Shown here: positions 1 through 8,918 of the stretch, piece after piece
Numbering within the stretch: the first letter of the stretch is position 1
How the letters are laid out: each line of letters starts with the position of its first letter
Origin: JAGSOU01 sp049974865
GTDB lineage: Bacteria > Pseudomonadota > Alphaproteobacteria > Rhodobacterales > Rhodobacteraceae
DNA: 64,000 nt
Assembly (NCBI GenBank): GCA_049974865.1
Contig: JBNGCX010000005.1
Span: forward strand, 29,940-93,939
Reading direction: 5' to 3'
Position numbers and translations under genes: made by a program
The notes under the pieces: model-generated
Seen by the model: the letters and a program-made list of their open reading frames with translations, nothing else
What the model was told of the DNA's origin: nothing
Databases searched by the model: none

Positions 1-1688
1 GGGGCGCCATGTTCGGAAAGCTCAGGGCGCTGGGGGTGGAGTATGTCTTCACCAATTCCGGCACCGACTTTCCGCCCATCATCGAGGGGCTTATCGAGGC
101 GCGCGACCGGGGGCTCGACCTGCCCACGCCCGTGACCGTCCCGCATGAGCACGCGGCGCTGGGCATGGCGCATGGCTACTACCAGATCTCGGGCCGCGCC
201 CAGACGGTGATGCTGCACACCAATGTCGGGCTGTCGAACGGGGCCACGGGCGCGATAAACGCCTGGTGCGACCAGATCCCGATGATCCTGATGTCGGGCC
301 GCACGCCGGTGACCGAAAAATCCCGCTTCGGCGCGCGCACCGTGCCCATCGGCTGGGGGCAGGAGATGTTCGACCAGACCGCCATGGTGCGCGAAACCAC
401 CAAGTGGGATTACGAGCTGCGCTTCCCCGAACAGGTGGCCGAGCTGTTCGACCGCGCTTGGGCGATCTCCAACTCCACGCCCAAGGGGCCGGTCTACCTG
501 AGCCTGCCGCGCGAGGTGCTGTGCGAACAGACCCGGCCCGAGGGCCTCGACCAGCCCTCGTCGATGGTGCCGGTGACGACGGCGCCCGACCCGGCGGCGC
601 TGGCCCGCGCGGCGGAACTGCTGGCAGGCGCCAAGGCGCCGCTGATCGTCAGCCAGCGCGGGGCGGGGTCGCCCGAGGCGTTCGCGGCGCTGTCGCAATT
701 CGTCCAGGACTGGGCGATCCCGCTGTCGCATTACTGGGCCAACCAGCTGTCGATCCCCATGTCGCACCCGATGCAGGTCGGCGTGGCGCCCGAGGCGCTG
801 CTGGCCGAGGCCGACGTGGTGCTGGTGATCAACTCGCTGGCGCCGTGGTGGCCCGACAAGGTCGCGCTGCGCGAGGATGCGACGGTGATCCAGATGGGGC
901 CCGACCCGCTGTTTTCGCGCACGCCGGTGCGCAATTTCCCCGCCGACGTGACGCTGGCGGGCGAAACCGCCCCCACCCTGATGGCGCTGATCGCGGCGAT
1001 GGCCGCCCTGCCCCGCGACGAGGCCGCCCTCGCCCCCCGGCGCGAAAAGATCGCCGCGTTGGCCGCTGCCGAGCGCCGGCGTGTGACCGAACTGGCCGAG
1101 CGTGGCTGCGCATCGCCGATGAGCAAGGACTGGGTCAGCCTTTGCCTCGGGCGCGCGATCAAGGGGCGCAAGGCCAGCGTGTTTCACGAGCTTGGCTGCC
1201 CGCTCTCGCCGCTCGACCTGGAGGATCACAACAGCTATTTCCAGGAGCCGCATTCGGGCGGCCTGGGCTGGGGGCTGCCGGCGGCGCTGGGGGCGCAGTT
1301 GGCCGACCGCGAGCGGCTGGTCTTCGCCACCATGGGCGACGGCAGCTACATGTTCGCCAACCCCACCGCCTGCCACCAGGTGGCCGAGGCGCTGGAGCTG
1401 CCGGTGATCACCCTGGTCCTGAACAACGAGGAATGGGGCGCGGTGCGCCATTCCGTCGAAGGGCTCTACAAGGGCGGGCGCGCTGCGAAATCGAACGACG
1501 TGCCGCTGACCTCGCTGCGGCCCAGCCCCGATTTCACCCTTACCGCCGAGGCCAGCCGCGCCTATACCGAGACGGTGACCGACGGCCGCGACCTGCCCGC
1601 CGCGCTGGACCGTGCGATCAAGGTCGCGACCGAGGAACGGCGGCAGGTGCTGCTGAACATCGCCATCGCGCGGGTCGGCCCGGGCTGA
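1..1688 (+). CDS. Thiamine-diphosphate-dependent enzyme, acetolactate synthase-like (5' partial)
   Basis: The frame is open to the first bases of the window, and the first visible Met (base 9) comes directly before an N-terminal ThDP-domain motif (ALGVEYVF), so about ten N-terminal residues lie outside. Counting from that Met, Glu47 in PHEHAALGMAHGYY matches the glutamate that activates the ThDP ring, and GDG (residues 443-445) to NN (472-473) is the C-terminal ThDP/Mg site. The three-domain order and about 560 residues fit the acetolactate synthase/benzoylformate decarboxylase superfamily. The substrate cannot be read from sequence. Being next to CoA ligase and hydratase genes suggests a 2-oxo acid decarboxylase or lyase in acid catabolism, which is inference. 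It is convergent with the enoyl-CoA hydratase gene, six bases away. Confidence 0.85.
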   Translation, partial: GAMFGKLRALGVEYVFTNSGTDFPPIIEGLIEARDRGLDLPTPVTVPHEHAALGMAHGYYQISGRAQTVMLHTNVGLSNGATGAINAWCDQIPMILMSGRTPVTEKSRFGARTVPIGWGQEMFDQTAMVRETTKWDYELRFPEQVAELFDRAWAISNSTPKGPVYLSLPREVLCEQTRPEGLDQPSSMVPVTTAPDPAALARAAELLAGAKAPLIVSQRGAGSPEAFAALSQFVQDWAIPLSHYWANQLSIPMSHPMQVGVAPEALLAEADVVLVINSLAPWWPDKVALREDATVIQMGPDPLFSRTPVRNFPADVTLAGETAPTLMALIAAMAALPRDEAALAPRREKIAALAAAERRRVTELAERGCASPMSKDWVSLCLGRAIKGRKASVFHELGCPLSPLDLEDHNSYFQEPHSGGLGWGLPAALGAQLADRERLVFATMGDGSYMFANPTACHQVAEALELPVITLVLNNEEWGAVRHSVEGLYKGGRAAKSNDVPLTSLRPSPDFTLTAEASRAYTETVTDGRDLPAALDRAIKVATEERRQVLLNIAIARVGPG

Positions 1689-1694
1689 GGGCGC

Positions 1695-2456
1695 TCAGAA
1701 ATCCTTGAGCCGGCGGGTGGTTTCGGGGTCGAGGAAGCCGGCCACGGTGGCGTCGGTCTCCAGCTGCAGGGCGCGGTGCAGGTCGGGCAGCGCGGCGCTG
1801 TTCAGCACCCGCTTCATGGCGCGCACGGACAGGGCCGGCAGGTCTGCCAGCCGCTGCGCCGTTTCGGCCGCGCGGTCCATCAGCCGGGCATCCTCGACCA
1901 CCTTCCACGCCAGGCCGATCTCGCCCAGTTCGCGCGCCTCGTAGCGCTCGCCGAAGAACAGCATCTCGCGCGCCTTGTTCAGCCCCACCAGCGCGGGCAG
2001 CAGCGCGGTCACGCCGCCGGTGACGAACAGGTTCAGCGACACTTCGGGGAAGAATCCCTTGGCGCTTTCGGCCCAGATCGGGAAATCGCAGTTGATCGCC
2101 CATTCAAAGCCGCCGCCGACCGCCCAGCCGTTGATCGCGCCGACCACGGGCTTGGGCCCCAAGGCGATCGCGTGGGTCGCCCGCTGGATGGCGAGGACGA
2201 GGTCGCGGGCCTCCTCCTCTGTTTCGGGATGCACATGCGCGTGCCGGTCGTCCCCGGCGCAGAAGGCCTTGCCCGCCCCGGTCAGGATGATCGCGCGCGT
2301 GTCCGCGTCGGCATTGGCGTCGGCGAAGGCGCGGGCCACGTCGTCGATCAACTGCCGGTTCATTGCGTTCAGGCTGCCCGGACGGTTCAGCGTGATGGTG
2401 CGCACGCCCTTGTCGCCCAGCGAACTGAGCACGGTTTCATAGGTGAAATCGGTCAT
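1695..2456 (-). CDS. Enoyl-CoA hydratase/isomerase family protein
   Basis: A 253-residue crotonase-fold protein. The start chosen is the ATG at 2456, because the longer frame upstream lies inside the ligase gene and is low-complexity. The NGWAVGGGFEWA stretch (residues 109-120) carries the oxyanion-hole glycines and a Glu (118) where crotonase has its first catalytic glutamate. FPEVSLN supplies the second (Glu138), so true hydratase activity is plausible. The start overlaps the stop of the upstream PaaK-like ligase by four bases (ATGA), which implies translational coupling. The likely role is hydration of an unsaturated acyl-CoA made from the ligase product. The exact substrate is unknown. 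Confidence 0.85.
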   Translation of the reverse strand: MTDFTYETVLSSLGDKGVRTITLNRPGSLNAMNRQLIDDVARAFADANADADTRAIILTGAGKAFCAGDDRHAHVHPETEEEARDLVLAIQRATHAIALGPKPVVGAINGWAVGGGFEWAINCDFPIWAESAKGFFPEVSLNLFVTGGVTALLPALVGLNKAREMLFFGERYEARELGEIGLAWKVVEDARLMDRAAETAQRLADLPALSVRAMKRVLNSAALPDLHRALQLETDATVAGFLDPETTRRLKDF

Positions 2457-3757
2457 TGATACCCCCTGATGACACGCCGGGTCTTGCCCTCGGTCCGCGG
2501 CAGGCTGCCCGGCGGTTGCAGCGTGACCCGGGCGCTGGCCCCCAGCTTGGCCTTGATCGCCGCCTCGACGCGCTGCGCCAGGGCCGGCCCCGCCGCCGCC
2601 CCCTCGGCGCATTCGGCGATGACGGGCAGGGTGTCATGCGGCGGCGGCGTGTCGAGCTGGATGCGGTATTCGCCCGACAGCTCCGGGAATTCGTTGATCA
2701 CCGCGGCCACCATCGTGGGGAACATGTTCAGCCCGCGGACCACCACCATGTCGTCGGACCGCCCGACCACGGCAAAGCGGAAACCGGTGCGCCCGCAGCG
2801 GCAGGGCTCGGTCGCCGCCACCCGGATGATGTCCCCGGTGCGAAAGCGCACCAGCGGCTGGCAGTCGCGCACCAGGTGGGTCAGCACCAGCTCGCCGCTC
2901 TGCCCGGCCTCGAACGGCAGCGGCGCGCCGGTATCGGGGTCGATCAGCTCGGGGTACAGCACGTCGGCGGCCATGAAATGCAGATGCGTGTCATGCGGGC
3001 ATTCGGCGGCGAAGTTGGAAAAGACATCGGACACGCCGTAGTTGGCATTGCGCGGCTCCATCCCCCAGGTCTCGCGCAGGCGGGCGCGGAAAGCCGGATC
3101 GTCGAGCCCCGGCTCGCCCCCGAACAGGCCCAGCCGCAGGCCCAGGTCGCGCGGCGCCAGCCCCGGGAATTTCTCGGCGATCACGCGCTCCAGCACCGCC
3201 GGGTAGGACGGGGTGCAGGAAATCGCGGTGATCCCGACCTCCTGAATGGTGCGCACCAGCAGCTCGGTCGAGCCGACGCCGAAGGGCACCACCAGCGCGC
3301 CGGTGGCCTCCAGCGTCAGGTGGTCGGTCAGGCCGCCCATCCACATCTGGTAGTTCAGGCAATGCACCACCGTGTCGTCGGGGCCCAGCCCGGCGGCGCT
3401 GTGGCAGCGCCCGCCGACCTCTTGCGTGATCTGCGTGTCGCGGGCCGACAGCGCCAGGTTCATCGCCTGCCCCGTGGTGCCCGAGGTCCGGTGCAGGCGG
3501 TTGGCCACGCTGCGCGGCGCGGCGAGGTAGTCGCCGAAGGGCGGGTGTTCGGCCTGCGACAGGCGCAGCTGCGCCTTGTCCGACAGCGGCAAGTCGGGCA
3601 GGTCGCGCAGTGTTCCGGGCGGCATGCGCCCCTGCCAAAGGGCTTGGTAGAAGGGCGAGCTGTCCGCCACATAGGCGCGCTGGCGCTGCCAGGCATCCTC
3701 GATATGGGGGTGCAGCTCTGCCGCTGGCCGCCGGTCGGCGTCTTTCAGGGTGCTCAT
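2453..3757 (-). CDS. Phenylacetate-CoA ligase-like AMP-forming ligase
   Basis: A 434-residue adenylate-forming enzyme of the PaaK family, which is shorter than ordinary acyl-CoA synthetases. The ATP-binding motif TSGTTGQA begins at residue 91. The C-terminal part has the CRCGRTGFRF and GRSDDMVVVRG segments typical of PaaK proteins before the mobile C-terminal subdomain. It would activate an aryl- or short-chain carboxylate to its CoA thioester with ATP. It starts four bases inside the end of the TetR gene and overlaps the hydratase start, so tetR-ligase-hydratase form one transcript. True PaaK usually sits with paaABCDE, which are absent here, so the substrate is left open. Confidence 0.82.
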   Translation of the reverse strand: MSTLKDADRRPAAELHPHIEDAWQRQRAYVADSSPFYQALWQGRMPPGTLRDLPDLPLSDKAQLRLSQAEHPPFGDYLAAPRSVANRLHRTSGTTGQAMNLALSARDTQITQEVGGRCHSAAGLGPDDTVVHCLNYQMWMGGLTDHLTLEATGALVVPFGVGSTELLVRTIQEVGITAISCTPSYPAVLERVIAEKFPGLAPRDLGLRLGLFGGEPGLDDPAFRARLRETWGMEPRNANYGVSDVFSNFAAECPHDTHLHFMAADVLYPELIDPDTGAPLPFEAGQSGELVLTHLVRDCQPLVRFRTGDIIRVAATEPCRCGRTGFRFAVVGRSDDMVVVRGLNMFPTMVAAVINEFPELSGEYRIQLDTPPPHDTLPVIAECAEGAAAGPALAQRVEAAIKAKLGASARVTLQPPGSLPRTEGKTRRVIRGYQ

Positions 3758-4434
3758 ATCGCCATGCCCCGCTTCCAGATGAGGGTGAGTGTGTCCAGCA
3801 CCGCCGCGCGGTCCTGCGAAATGGCGGTCAGCGCCGGGTCCTCGGACAGCAGAAGGCCCGAGAGATACTGGTCCACCATGCCGCCGAGCGCGTAGGCCCG
3901 GCGCAGCAACTCGTCGCGCGGCACGGCGTCCGCCCGCCCCTCGCGCCGCAGCCGCCGCTGGATCGAGGTGACCACGGCGTCCAGCCAGTCGCGGTTCAGC
4001 CGGTGGAACGCCTCTTTCGCCTCGGGGAAACTGTCGAGGTGATGCACAAGGCAGCGCATCAGCCCGCGGTTTTTCCGGAACAGCTCGTAATAGGCGGTGG
4101 TGGCCGCACGGTCCGGGTCATCCGCCCCGGCCCGGCTGGCCGCGCGCATGGTGGTCTGCAGGAAGCCGACGAAACCGATCAGCAGCTCTTCGAGCAGCGC
4201 GGTGCGGTCGGCGAAATAAATGTAGAAGGTGCCGTTCGAAATCCCGGCGTTCTCGCAGATCGCGGCCACGGTCAGCTCCTGCGGGCCCGTGCCTTCCAGC
4301 ACGGCACAGGCCGCTTTCTGGATCTGAGCCCGGGTGCGTTCACCCTTGGGCCGCCCCTGGCTGCGGGCGACGAGGGTTTCGGGGAAGGAGAAGACCTGAT
4401 CCTCGGTCGATGACAGGGCGCGGGCCGGTTCCAT
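3754..4434 (-). CDS. TetR family transcriptional regulator
   Basis: A 226-residue regulator starting at ATG 4434; upstream in-frame codons cross the operator and are unlikely to be translated. The N-terminal helix-turn-helix is clear (RAQIQKAACAVLE, then AAICENAGISNGTFYIYF), followed by a helical ligand-binding domain. It is the first gene of the ligase/hydratase transcript and is divergent from the AidB-like dehydrogenase gene. A perfect 16-bp palindrome lies in the gap between them, starting 17 bp from this start codon. The inferred role is autorepressor and repressor of the acyl-CoA cluster, probably released by an acyl-CoA, as is known for FadR- and PaaR-type TetR proteins. Confidence 0.9.
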   Translation of the reverse strand: MEPARALSSTEDQVFSFPETLVARSQGRPKGERTRAQIQKAACAVLEGTGPQELTVAAICENAGISNGTFYIYFADRTALLEELLIGFVGFLQTTMRAASRAGADDPDRAATTAYYELFRKNRGLMRCLVHHLDSFPEAKEAFHRLNRDWLDAVVTSIQRRLRREGRADAVPRDELLRRAYALGGMVDQYLSGLLLSEDPALTAISQDRAAVLDTLTLIWKRGMAI

Positions 4435-4450
4435 GCGGGCTCCTGAAATA

Positions 4451-4466
4451 AAACTGACGTCAGTTT
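4451..4466. promoter_or_regulatory. Perfect palindrome, probable TetR operator
   Basis: AAACTGACGTCAGTTT is a perfect 16-bp inverted repeat in the divergent tetR/aidB-like gap. The gap is AT-richer than its surroundings. Size, symmetry and position match TetR-family operators. Confidence 0.7.
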
Positions 4467-4634
4467 CATATTTGGATTCCACGATTCTGTCAAAGCCGGG
4501 TTTTTCGCCCCTTTCGGCGCCGGTCCCGTGCCCTGTTACGCCACGACACGCAAAGACCGGCTTGGCAATACGGGGCCGCTTGCCCGACACTGGAGTGGAC
4601 GGCCGCGCCCGCCGACGATGAACGGAGAGGCCCG

Positions 4635-6260
4635 ATGACCACCGCCCCCCGTGCCGACCTCGGCACCCATGACGTGCACAACCAGCCGCTCGACCGGGGC
4701 GACGCTGACCTGTGGCAAGGCGATCCCGTGCTGCGCGAAGCGGTCGCGCGCGAAGGCGGACAGGTGGAACCGCTGGCGGCCTACGGCAAGGCGCTTGGAC
4801 GCGCGGAGATGCGCGAGGCGGGGCGCGAGGCCAACCGCTGCCCGCCCGAACTGCGCCTTTTCGACCGCGGCGGACGGCGCCTCGACGAGGTGCGGTTTCA
4901 CCCCGCCTATCACCGATTCATGGAGGCCGGGATTTCCGCCGGTTACGCCGCCCTCGCCTGGGAGGGCGCGGCGGGCGGCCACGTGAGCCATGCGGCGATG
5001 GTCTACCTCGCCAGCCAGGTCGAGCCGGGCCATTGCTGCCCGCTGACCATGACCTATGCCGGCGCCCCCGTCCTGGCCGGCGCCGGGGGCGCCGCGGCGG
5101 GCTGGCACGGCAAGCTGCTGTCGCGCGACTACGACCCGTCGACGCGGCCCGTGGGCGCGAAAAAGGGCGCGACGCTGGGCATGGCGATGACCGAGAAACA
5201 GGGCGGCTCGGACGTGCGGGCCAACACCACGCGGGCCGAGCCGGACGGCGACGCCTGGCGGCTGACCGGGCATAAATGGTTCTGCTCGGCACCGATGTCC
5301 GACGGTTTCCTGACGCTGGCGCAGGCGCCGGGCGGGCTGACCTGTTTCCTCGTCCCCAGGTGGCTGGAGGGCGAACGCAACGGCATCCGCATCCAGCGGC
5401 TGAAGGAAAAGCTGGGCAACCGCGCCAACGCCTCGGCCGAGATCGAGTACGACCGGGCGCTGGCCTACCAGGTCGGGGACGAGGGGCGCGGCGTCCGCAC
5501 GATCATCCGGATGGTGCATCACACAAGGCTCGACACAGCGATGGCGCCGGCCGGGCTGATGCGGGCCGCGCTGGCCGAGGTCCATCACTGGGTCACCCAT
5601 CGCAGCGCCTTCCAGAGACGGCTGATCGACCAGCCGCTGATGCGCGCGGTCCTGGCCGACCTGGCGCTGGACTGGGAGGGCGCGCTGGCACTGGGCCTGC
5701 GCGTGGCGCGGGCCTATGACGGCGCGGGCCAGCACGACCGCGCCTTTGCCCGGATCGGCGTGGCGCTGGCGAAATACCTGTCCAACAAGCTTTGCCCGCC
5801 GGTGGTGGCCGAGGCGATGGAGGCGCTGGGCGGCATGGGATATGTCGAGGACACGCCCCTGCCCCTGCTCTACCGCGAGGCGCCGCTGAACGGGATCTGG
5901 GAAGGCGCGGGCAATGTCATCTGCCTGGACATCCTGCGCAGCCTGGCGCGCGACGCGGCGGCGGGCGAGGCGCTGACCGCGGAAATCGCCGCCGCCTCGG
6001 GGGCCGACCGCCGCTTCGACGCCGCGCTGCAGGCCCACCGCGCGCGATGGCCCGGCCTGCCGCCCGAGGCCGAGGCCCGCTGGTTCGCGGAACGCTCGGC
6101 ACTGCTGCTGACGGCCTCGATCCTGATCCGCCACGCCCCGCCCGAAGTGGCCGACGCCTTCGTCGCGACCCGGCTGTCGGGCGAACGGGGACGGTTCGCC
6201 GGGGCAATGGACGGGGCGGAGGTGGCGGGGATTCTGTCACGGCTGGCGGCCGAAGGATAA
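4635..6260 (+). CDS. Acyl-CoA dehydrogenase, AidB-like
   Basis: A 541-residue flavoprotein, matching AidB in length (about 540) and longer than ordinary acyl-CoA dehydrogenases (about 380). MTEKQGGSDV (residues 185-194) is the AidB-type FAD-binding segment. The WEGAGNV stretch near residue 423 holds the conserved glutamate of this subfamily. The N-terminus (HNQ-PLDRGDADLW) also matches AidB. E. coli AidB belongs to the alkylation response, but here the gene is divergent from a TetR-ligase-hydratase transcript with a shared operator. A metabolic isovaleryl/aryl-acyl-CoA dehydrogenase role is therefore at least as likely. A purine-rich SD (GGAGAGG) precedes the ATG. Confidence 0.85.
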   Translation: MTTAPRADLGTHDVHNQPLDRGDADLWQGDPVLREAVAREGGQVEPLAAYGKALGRAEMREAGREANRCPPELRLFDRGGRRLDEVRFHPAYHRFMEAGISAGYAALAWEGAAGGHVSHAAMVYLASQVEPGHCCPLTMTYAGAPVLAGAGGAAAGWHGKLLSRDYDPSTRPVGAKKGATLGMAMTEKQGGSDVRANTTRAEPDGDAWRLTGHKWFCSAPMSDGFLTLAQAPGGLTCFLVPRWLEGERNGIRIQRLKEKLGNRANASAEIEYDRALAYQVGDEGRGVRTIIRMVHHTRLDTAMAPAGLMRAALAEVHHWVTHRSAFQRRLIDQPLMRAVLADLALDWEGALALGLRVARAYDGAGQHDRAFARIGVALAKYLSNKLCPPVVAEAMEALGGMGYVEDTPLPLLYREAPLNGIWEGAGNVICLDILRSLARDAAAGEALTAEIAAASGADRRFDAALQAHRARWPGLPPEAEARWFAERSALLLTASILIRHAPPEVADAFVATRLSGERGRFAGAMDGAEVAGILSRLAAEG

Positions 6261-6318
6261 CCCGCGCCGGAGGCAAGCACCGCCCGTCCCGGTGGAAAGC
6301 TGCGCGGGCCCCGGCCGT

Positions 6319-7293
6319 CTATTCCGCCCCCGCGTGCCGCCCCAAGAACGACATGACGCGTTCGCGGACGCGCTCGATATGCCCCAGCAGCAGATGCCCC
6401 CCCGTTTCCAGGGCCATGAACTCGGCGCCGGGGATGTTTTCGGCCGCATAAGCGCCGAACGCGAACGGGTTTATGCCATCATCGCGCGCATGAACGACCA
6501 GCGTCGGCGTGGTTATTCCAGCAAGGTCATAGACCGTCCCCGGATCGACCGCCGCGCCTTCGTTGCGCAGCCCGGCGGTTCGGTCGGTGACCGGCAGAAA
6601 CGCCGCGACCAACCCCTCGACAAAGGCCCTGTCCGCGCCGCTCAGCCGGGCGCGGGCCTCGGGGCTCACGTCGAAGATCCGGTCCAGGCTCGAGGGCGCC
6701 AGCTTGATCGCCGCCCAGAACAGGAAGTCCGAGCCGAACAGCGCCTGATACAGCCAGGCGGGAATGGGCAGGTCCTGCTGGCTGGCCTCCAGCGGCGAGA
6801 AGGGCGCGCTCGAAAGCAGGACGAGGGCGGTCGTCCGCCCTGGAAACAACTGCGCGAACTGCAGCGCCGGCGGCACGCCGCCGGACATCGCGACAATCGC
6901 GACGCGGTCAATACCCAGCTGGTCCAGAAGGTCGGCCACGGCTTCGGCCTGCGCGGGTGTCGAGGCGTCCTCCGGCAAAGGCGACCGCAGGTAGCCGAAG
7001 CGCGAGATCGATATCCAGTCGTATCCGTCGCCGCCGAACGCCATCGGGATCAGGCGGCCCTGATCGTAACCGCCTCCCGCGCCGTGCATGACGACCACCG
7101 GCGGCCCGTCGCCCCAGCGGGCATATTCCATAGGGCCGTGGCGCGTCCCGGCGATTTGGCTTTCCCGCGCCACGCGGTCGCGGATCGCTTTCATGTCGCG
7201 GACATAGACCCCATAGACCGCGGCGCTCGAGAGAAGGAGAACGCCGAGGATCGCGATCGGCAGAGCTCGCCATTTGTTCGGTTGCGGGGGCAT
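6319..7293 (-). CDS. Membrane-anchored alpha/beta hydrolase
   Basis: 324 residues with an N-terminal signal-anchor helix (about residues 9-30) and then an alpha/beta-hydrolase fold. The oxyanion HG is at 70-71, the nucleophile elbow AMSGG has Ser137, the acid is Asp271 or Asp272 in HARDDG, and the base is His300 in GGHLLLGH, so the triad looks complete. It probably acts on the outer face of the inner membrane. It is downstream of the RpiR gene on the same strand with a 126-base gap and no clear terminator, so cotranscription is possible but not shown. The substrate is unknown; the fold covers esterases, lactonases and C-C hydrolases. Confidence 0.8.
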   Translation of the reverse strand: MPPQPNKWRALPIAILGVLLLSSAAVYGVYVRDMKAIRDRVARESQIAGTRHGPMEYARWGDGPPVVVMHGAGGGYDQGRLIPMAFGGDGYDWISISRFGYLRSPLPEDASTPAQAEAVADLLDQLGIDRVAIVAMSGGVPPALQFAQLFPGRTTALVLLSSAPFSPLEASQQDLPIPAWLYQALFGSDFLFWAAIKLAPSSLDRIFDVSPEARARLSGADRAFVEGLVAAFLPVTDRTAGLRNEGAAVDPGTVYDLAGITTPTLVVHARDDGINPFAFGAYAAENIPGAEFMALETGGHLLLGHIERVRERVMSFLGRHAGAE

Positions 7294-7419
7294 CGCTTGA
7301 GATTCCGGTCGAAAGCACCGCTGCCATCATGCCGGATCCGGCGCTTTCCCGGGTTGAGCCAGATCAAGGGTTGAGCGCCTCGGAAAGGCCACCGCGCCGG
7401 CCGGTCCGCCGCCGATATC

Positions 7420-8280
7420 CTATTCCAGCTCGCCCAGTTCCTCGCGTAGCTCCTCGACCGCTTCCAGGTGATTCCGCCCGCCCTCGCCCAGCGCGCGGCC
7501 GGTTTCCAGGATCAGCAGCCGCAGCGCCGAGATCGCGCCGACATAGGAATCCGCGAATTGCGGCGTGTCCACGACGCAGTCGAGCGTCCATGTCGCATGC
7601 GCCGGCGCCTCGCGCACGGTCTGGTCGGCGAGCAGCAGGACCCGCGCCCCGCGCGCCGCCACCGCCTCGACGATCCGCGCGAACCCCGCCGGGCGCCGCC
7701 GCAGCCCCACGATGATCGCCAGGTCGCCCGCACCCAGCGTCGAAATGCCCTCGGCCTGGGTCTGGCCCGGCAGCAGCATGGGCGCCACGCCCGGGCGCAT
7801 CTGCGCCAGCTGCGCGGTCACGTATTGCGCCAGGAAATGGCTGTTGCGGAAACCCAGCGTGCGCACGCGCGGGGCCTGCGCGATGGCCTGGCCGATCTCC
7901 TTGACGGTCAGCGGGTTCAGCCGCGACAGCGTCGCCTCGACCAGCGCGGTCTCTGCGCGGATCAGCTCCGAGATGGGATCCCCCGCCGCCGTGCCGGTGC
8001 GGCCGGTGAACAGCGGCGAGCCGGTGGCGCGCAAGCGGCGCGCGTCCTGGCGGGCCTCTTCGAAATTTCCGTAGTCGAGCCGCTGGAAGAAGCGGCTGAC
8101 GGTGGCGTTGGAAACGCCGGCGCGCCGGGCGAGCTCGGAGGCCGTCCAGACCGCCAGCTCTGCCGGGGCCTCGAGAATCGTCTCGGCGATCCGGCGCTCG
8201 CCCTCCGGCAATGCCGCATATGCCTCATGAATGCGCCGGGAGATCGGCCGGGGCGCGGTTTCTGCATCATTTTTGGGCAT
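7420..8280 (-). CDS. MurR/RpiR family transcriptional regulator
   Basis: 286 residues from ATG 8280; a TTG start at 8322 is possible but would put translation across an operator-like repeat. The N-terminal RpiR helix-turn-helix (ELARRAGVSNATVSRFFQRL) is followed by a C-terminal SIS domain, which in this family senses a sugar phosphate or another small metabolite. It is divergent from the TRAP transporter/diaminopropionate operon, with two GAAA...TTTTC repeats between them. It is very likely the local regulator of that operon. RpiR proteins next to TRAP or ABC uptake genes are common in this bacterial group. Confidence 0.88.
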   Translation of the reverse strand: MPKNDAETAPRPISRRIHEAYAALPEGERRIAETILEAPAELAVWTASELARRAGVSNATVSRFFQRLDYGNFEEARQDARRLRATGSPLFTGRTGTAAGDPISELIRAETALVEATLSRLNPLTVKEIGQAIAQAPRVRTLGFRNSHFLAQYVTAQLAQMRPGVAPMLLPGQTQAEGISTLGAGDLAIIVGLRRRPAGFARIVEAVAARGARVLLLADQTVREAPAHATWTLDCVVDTPQFADSYVGAISALRLLILETGRALGEGGRNHLEAVEELREELGELE

Positions 8281-8298
8281 TTTTCGTTTCCATTGGGA

Positions 8299-8343
8299 GA
8301 AAACCTGTTTTCTTTTTTTCAATTTCGATGAAAGATGGTTTTC
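8299..8343. promoter_or_regulatory. Two GAAA...TTTTC inverted repeats, probable RpiR operators
   Basis: GAAAACCTGTTTTC (8299-8312) and GAAAGATGGTTTTC (8330-8343) are two related 14-bp imperfect palindromes. They start 31 bp apart, which is three helical turns, between the rpiR-type gene and dctQ. GAAA/TTTC dyads are typical of RpiR operators. Confidence 0.6.
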
Positions 8344-8384
8344 GTTACTTCGTCAAGCCGCACATCGCCGGGGAGATTCGAGGA

Positions 8385-8918
8385 ATGACGACAATCGCCG
8401 CCAAGGCAAAGGGCTGGAGCCTGCGCATCAACTGGCTGATCGAGCGCATCTGCGTGGCGCTGCTGGTGGTGCTGGTGCTGGATGTCTGGCTGGGCGTGCT
8501 GGTGCGCTACGTGATCCCCCTGCCCCTGACCTTCACCGAGGAACTGGCGCGCTACCTGATGATCTGGATGGCGCTGCTGGCCGTGTCTTCGGGGATCGCG
8601 CATCGGGAACATATCGGGGTCGAGTTCATCTTCGGCCGCCTGCCCGCCCCGGTCCGGCGCTGGCTCGCGGTGGCGTTCGACGTGATTGCCTTCGCCTTCT
8701 TCTTCGCCCTCTTTTTCTACGGGATCGGCTTCGCCGTGAAGGGGTTTTCGCGGCTGACCATGATCTACGCCATCCCCAAGGGCTATCCGTTCATGGGCGT
8801 GCCGCTGGCCGCGGCCATGGCCTGTGTCCAGCTCGCCCTGACCGGCCTCCACGACTTCTTCGCCGAGCGCGCCCCCGAGGCGACCGGCGCCACGCTGGCC
8901 ATGCCGGGGGGTGACTGA
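8385..8918 (+). CDS. dctQ: TRAP transporter small permease (DctQ)
   Basis: 177 residues with four hydrophobic segments and the DctQ signature around FTEELARYLMIWMALLAVSSGIA. The ATG at 8385 is chosen because a GGGAG stretch lies upstream and the longer frame runs through the operator region. It is the small membrane subunit of a tripartite ATP-independent (sodium-driven) uptake system with the DctM and DctP encoded next. The stop overlaps the dctM start (TGATG). The ligand is not known for this family from sequence alone; the downstream enzymes suggest a ureido or diamino acid. Confidence 0.9.
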   Translation: MTTIAAKAKGWSLRINWLIERICVALLVVLVLDVWLGVLVRYVIPLPLTFTEELARYLMIWMALLAVSSGIAHREHIGVEFIFGRLPAPVRRWLAVAFDVIAFAFFFALFFYGIGFAVKGFSRLTMIYAIPKGYPFMGVPLAAAMACVQLALTGLHDFFAERAPEATGATLAMPGGD

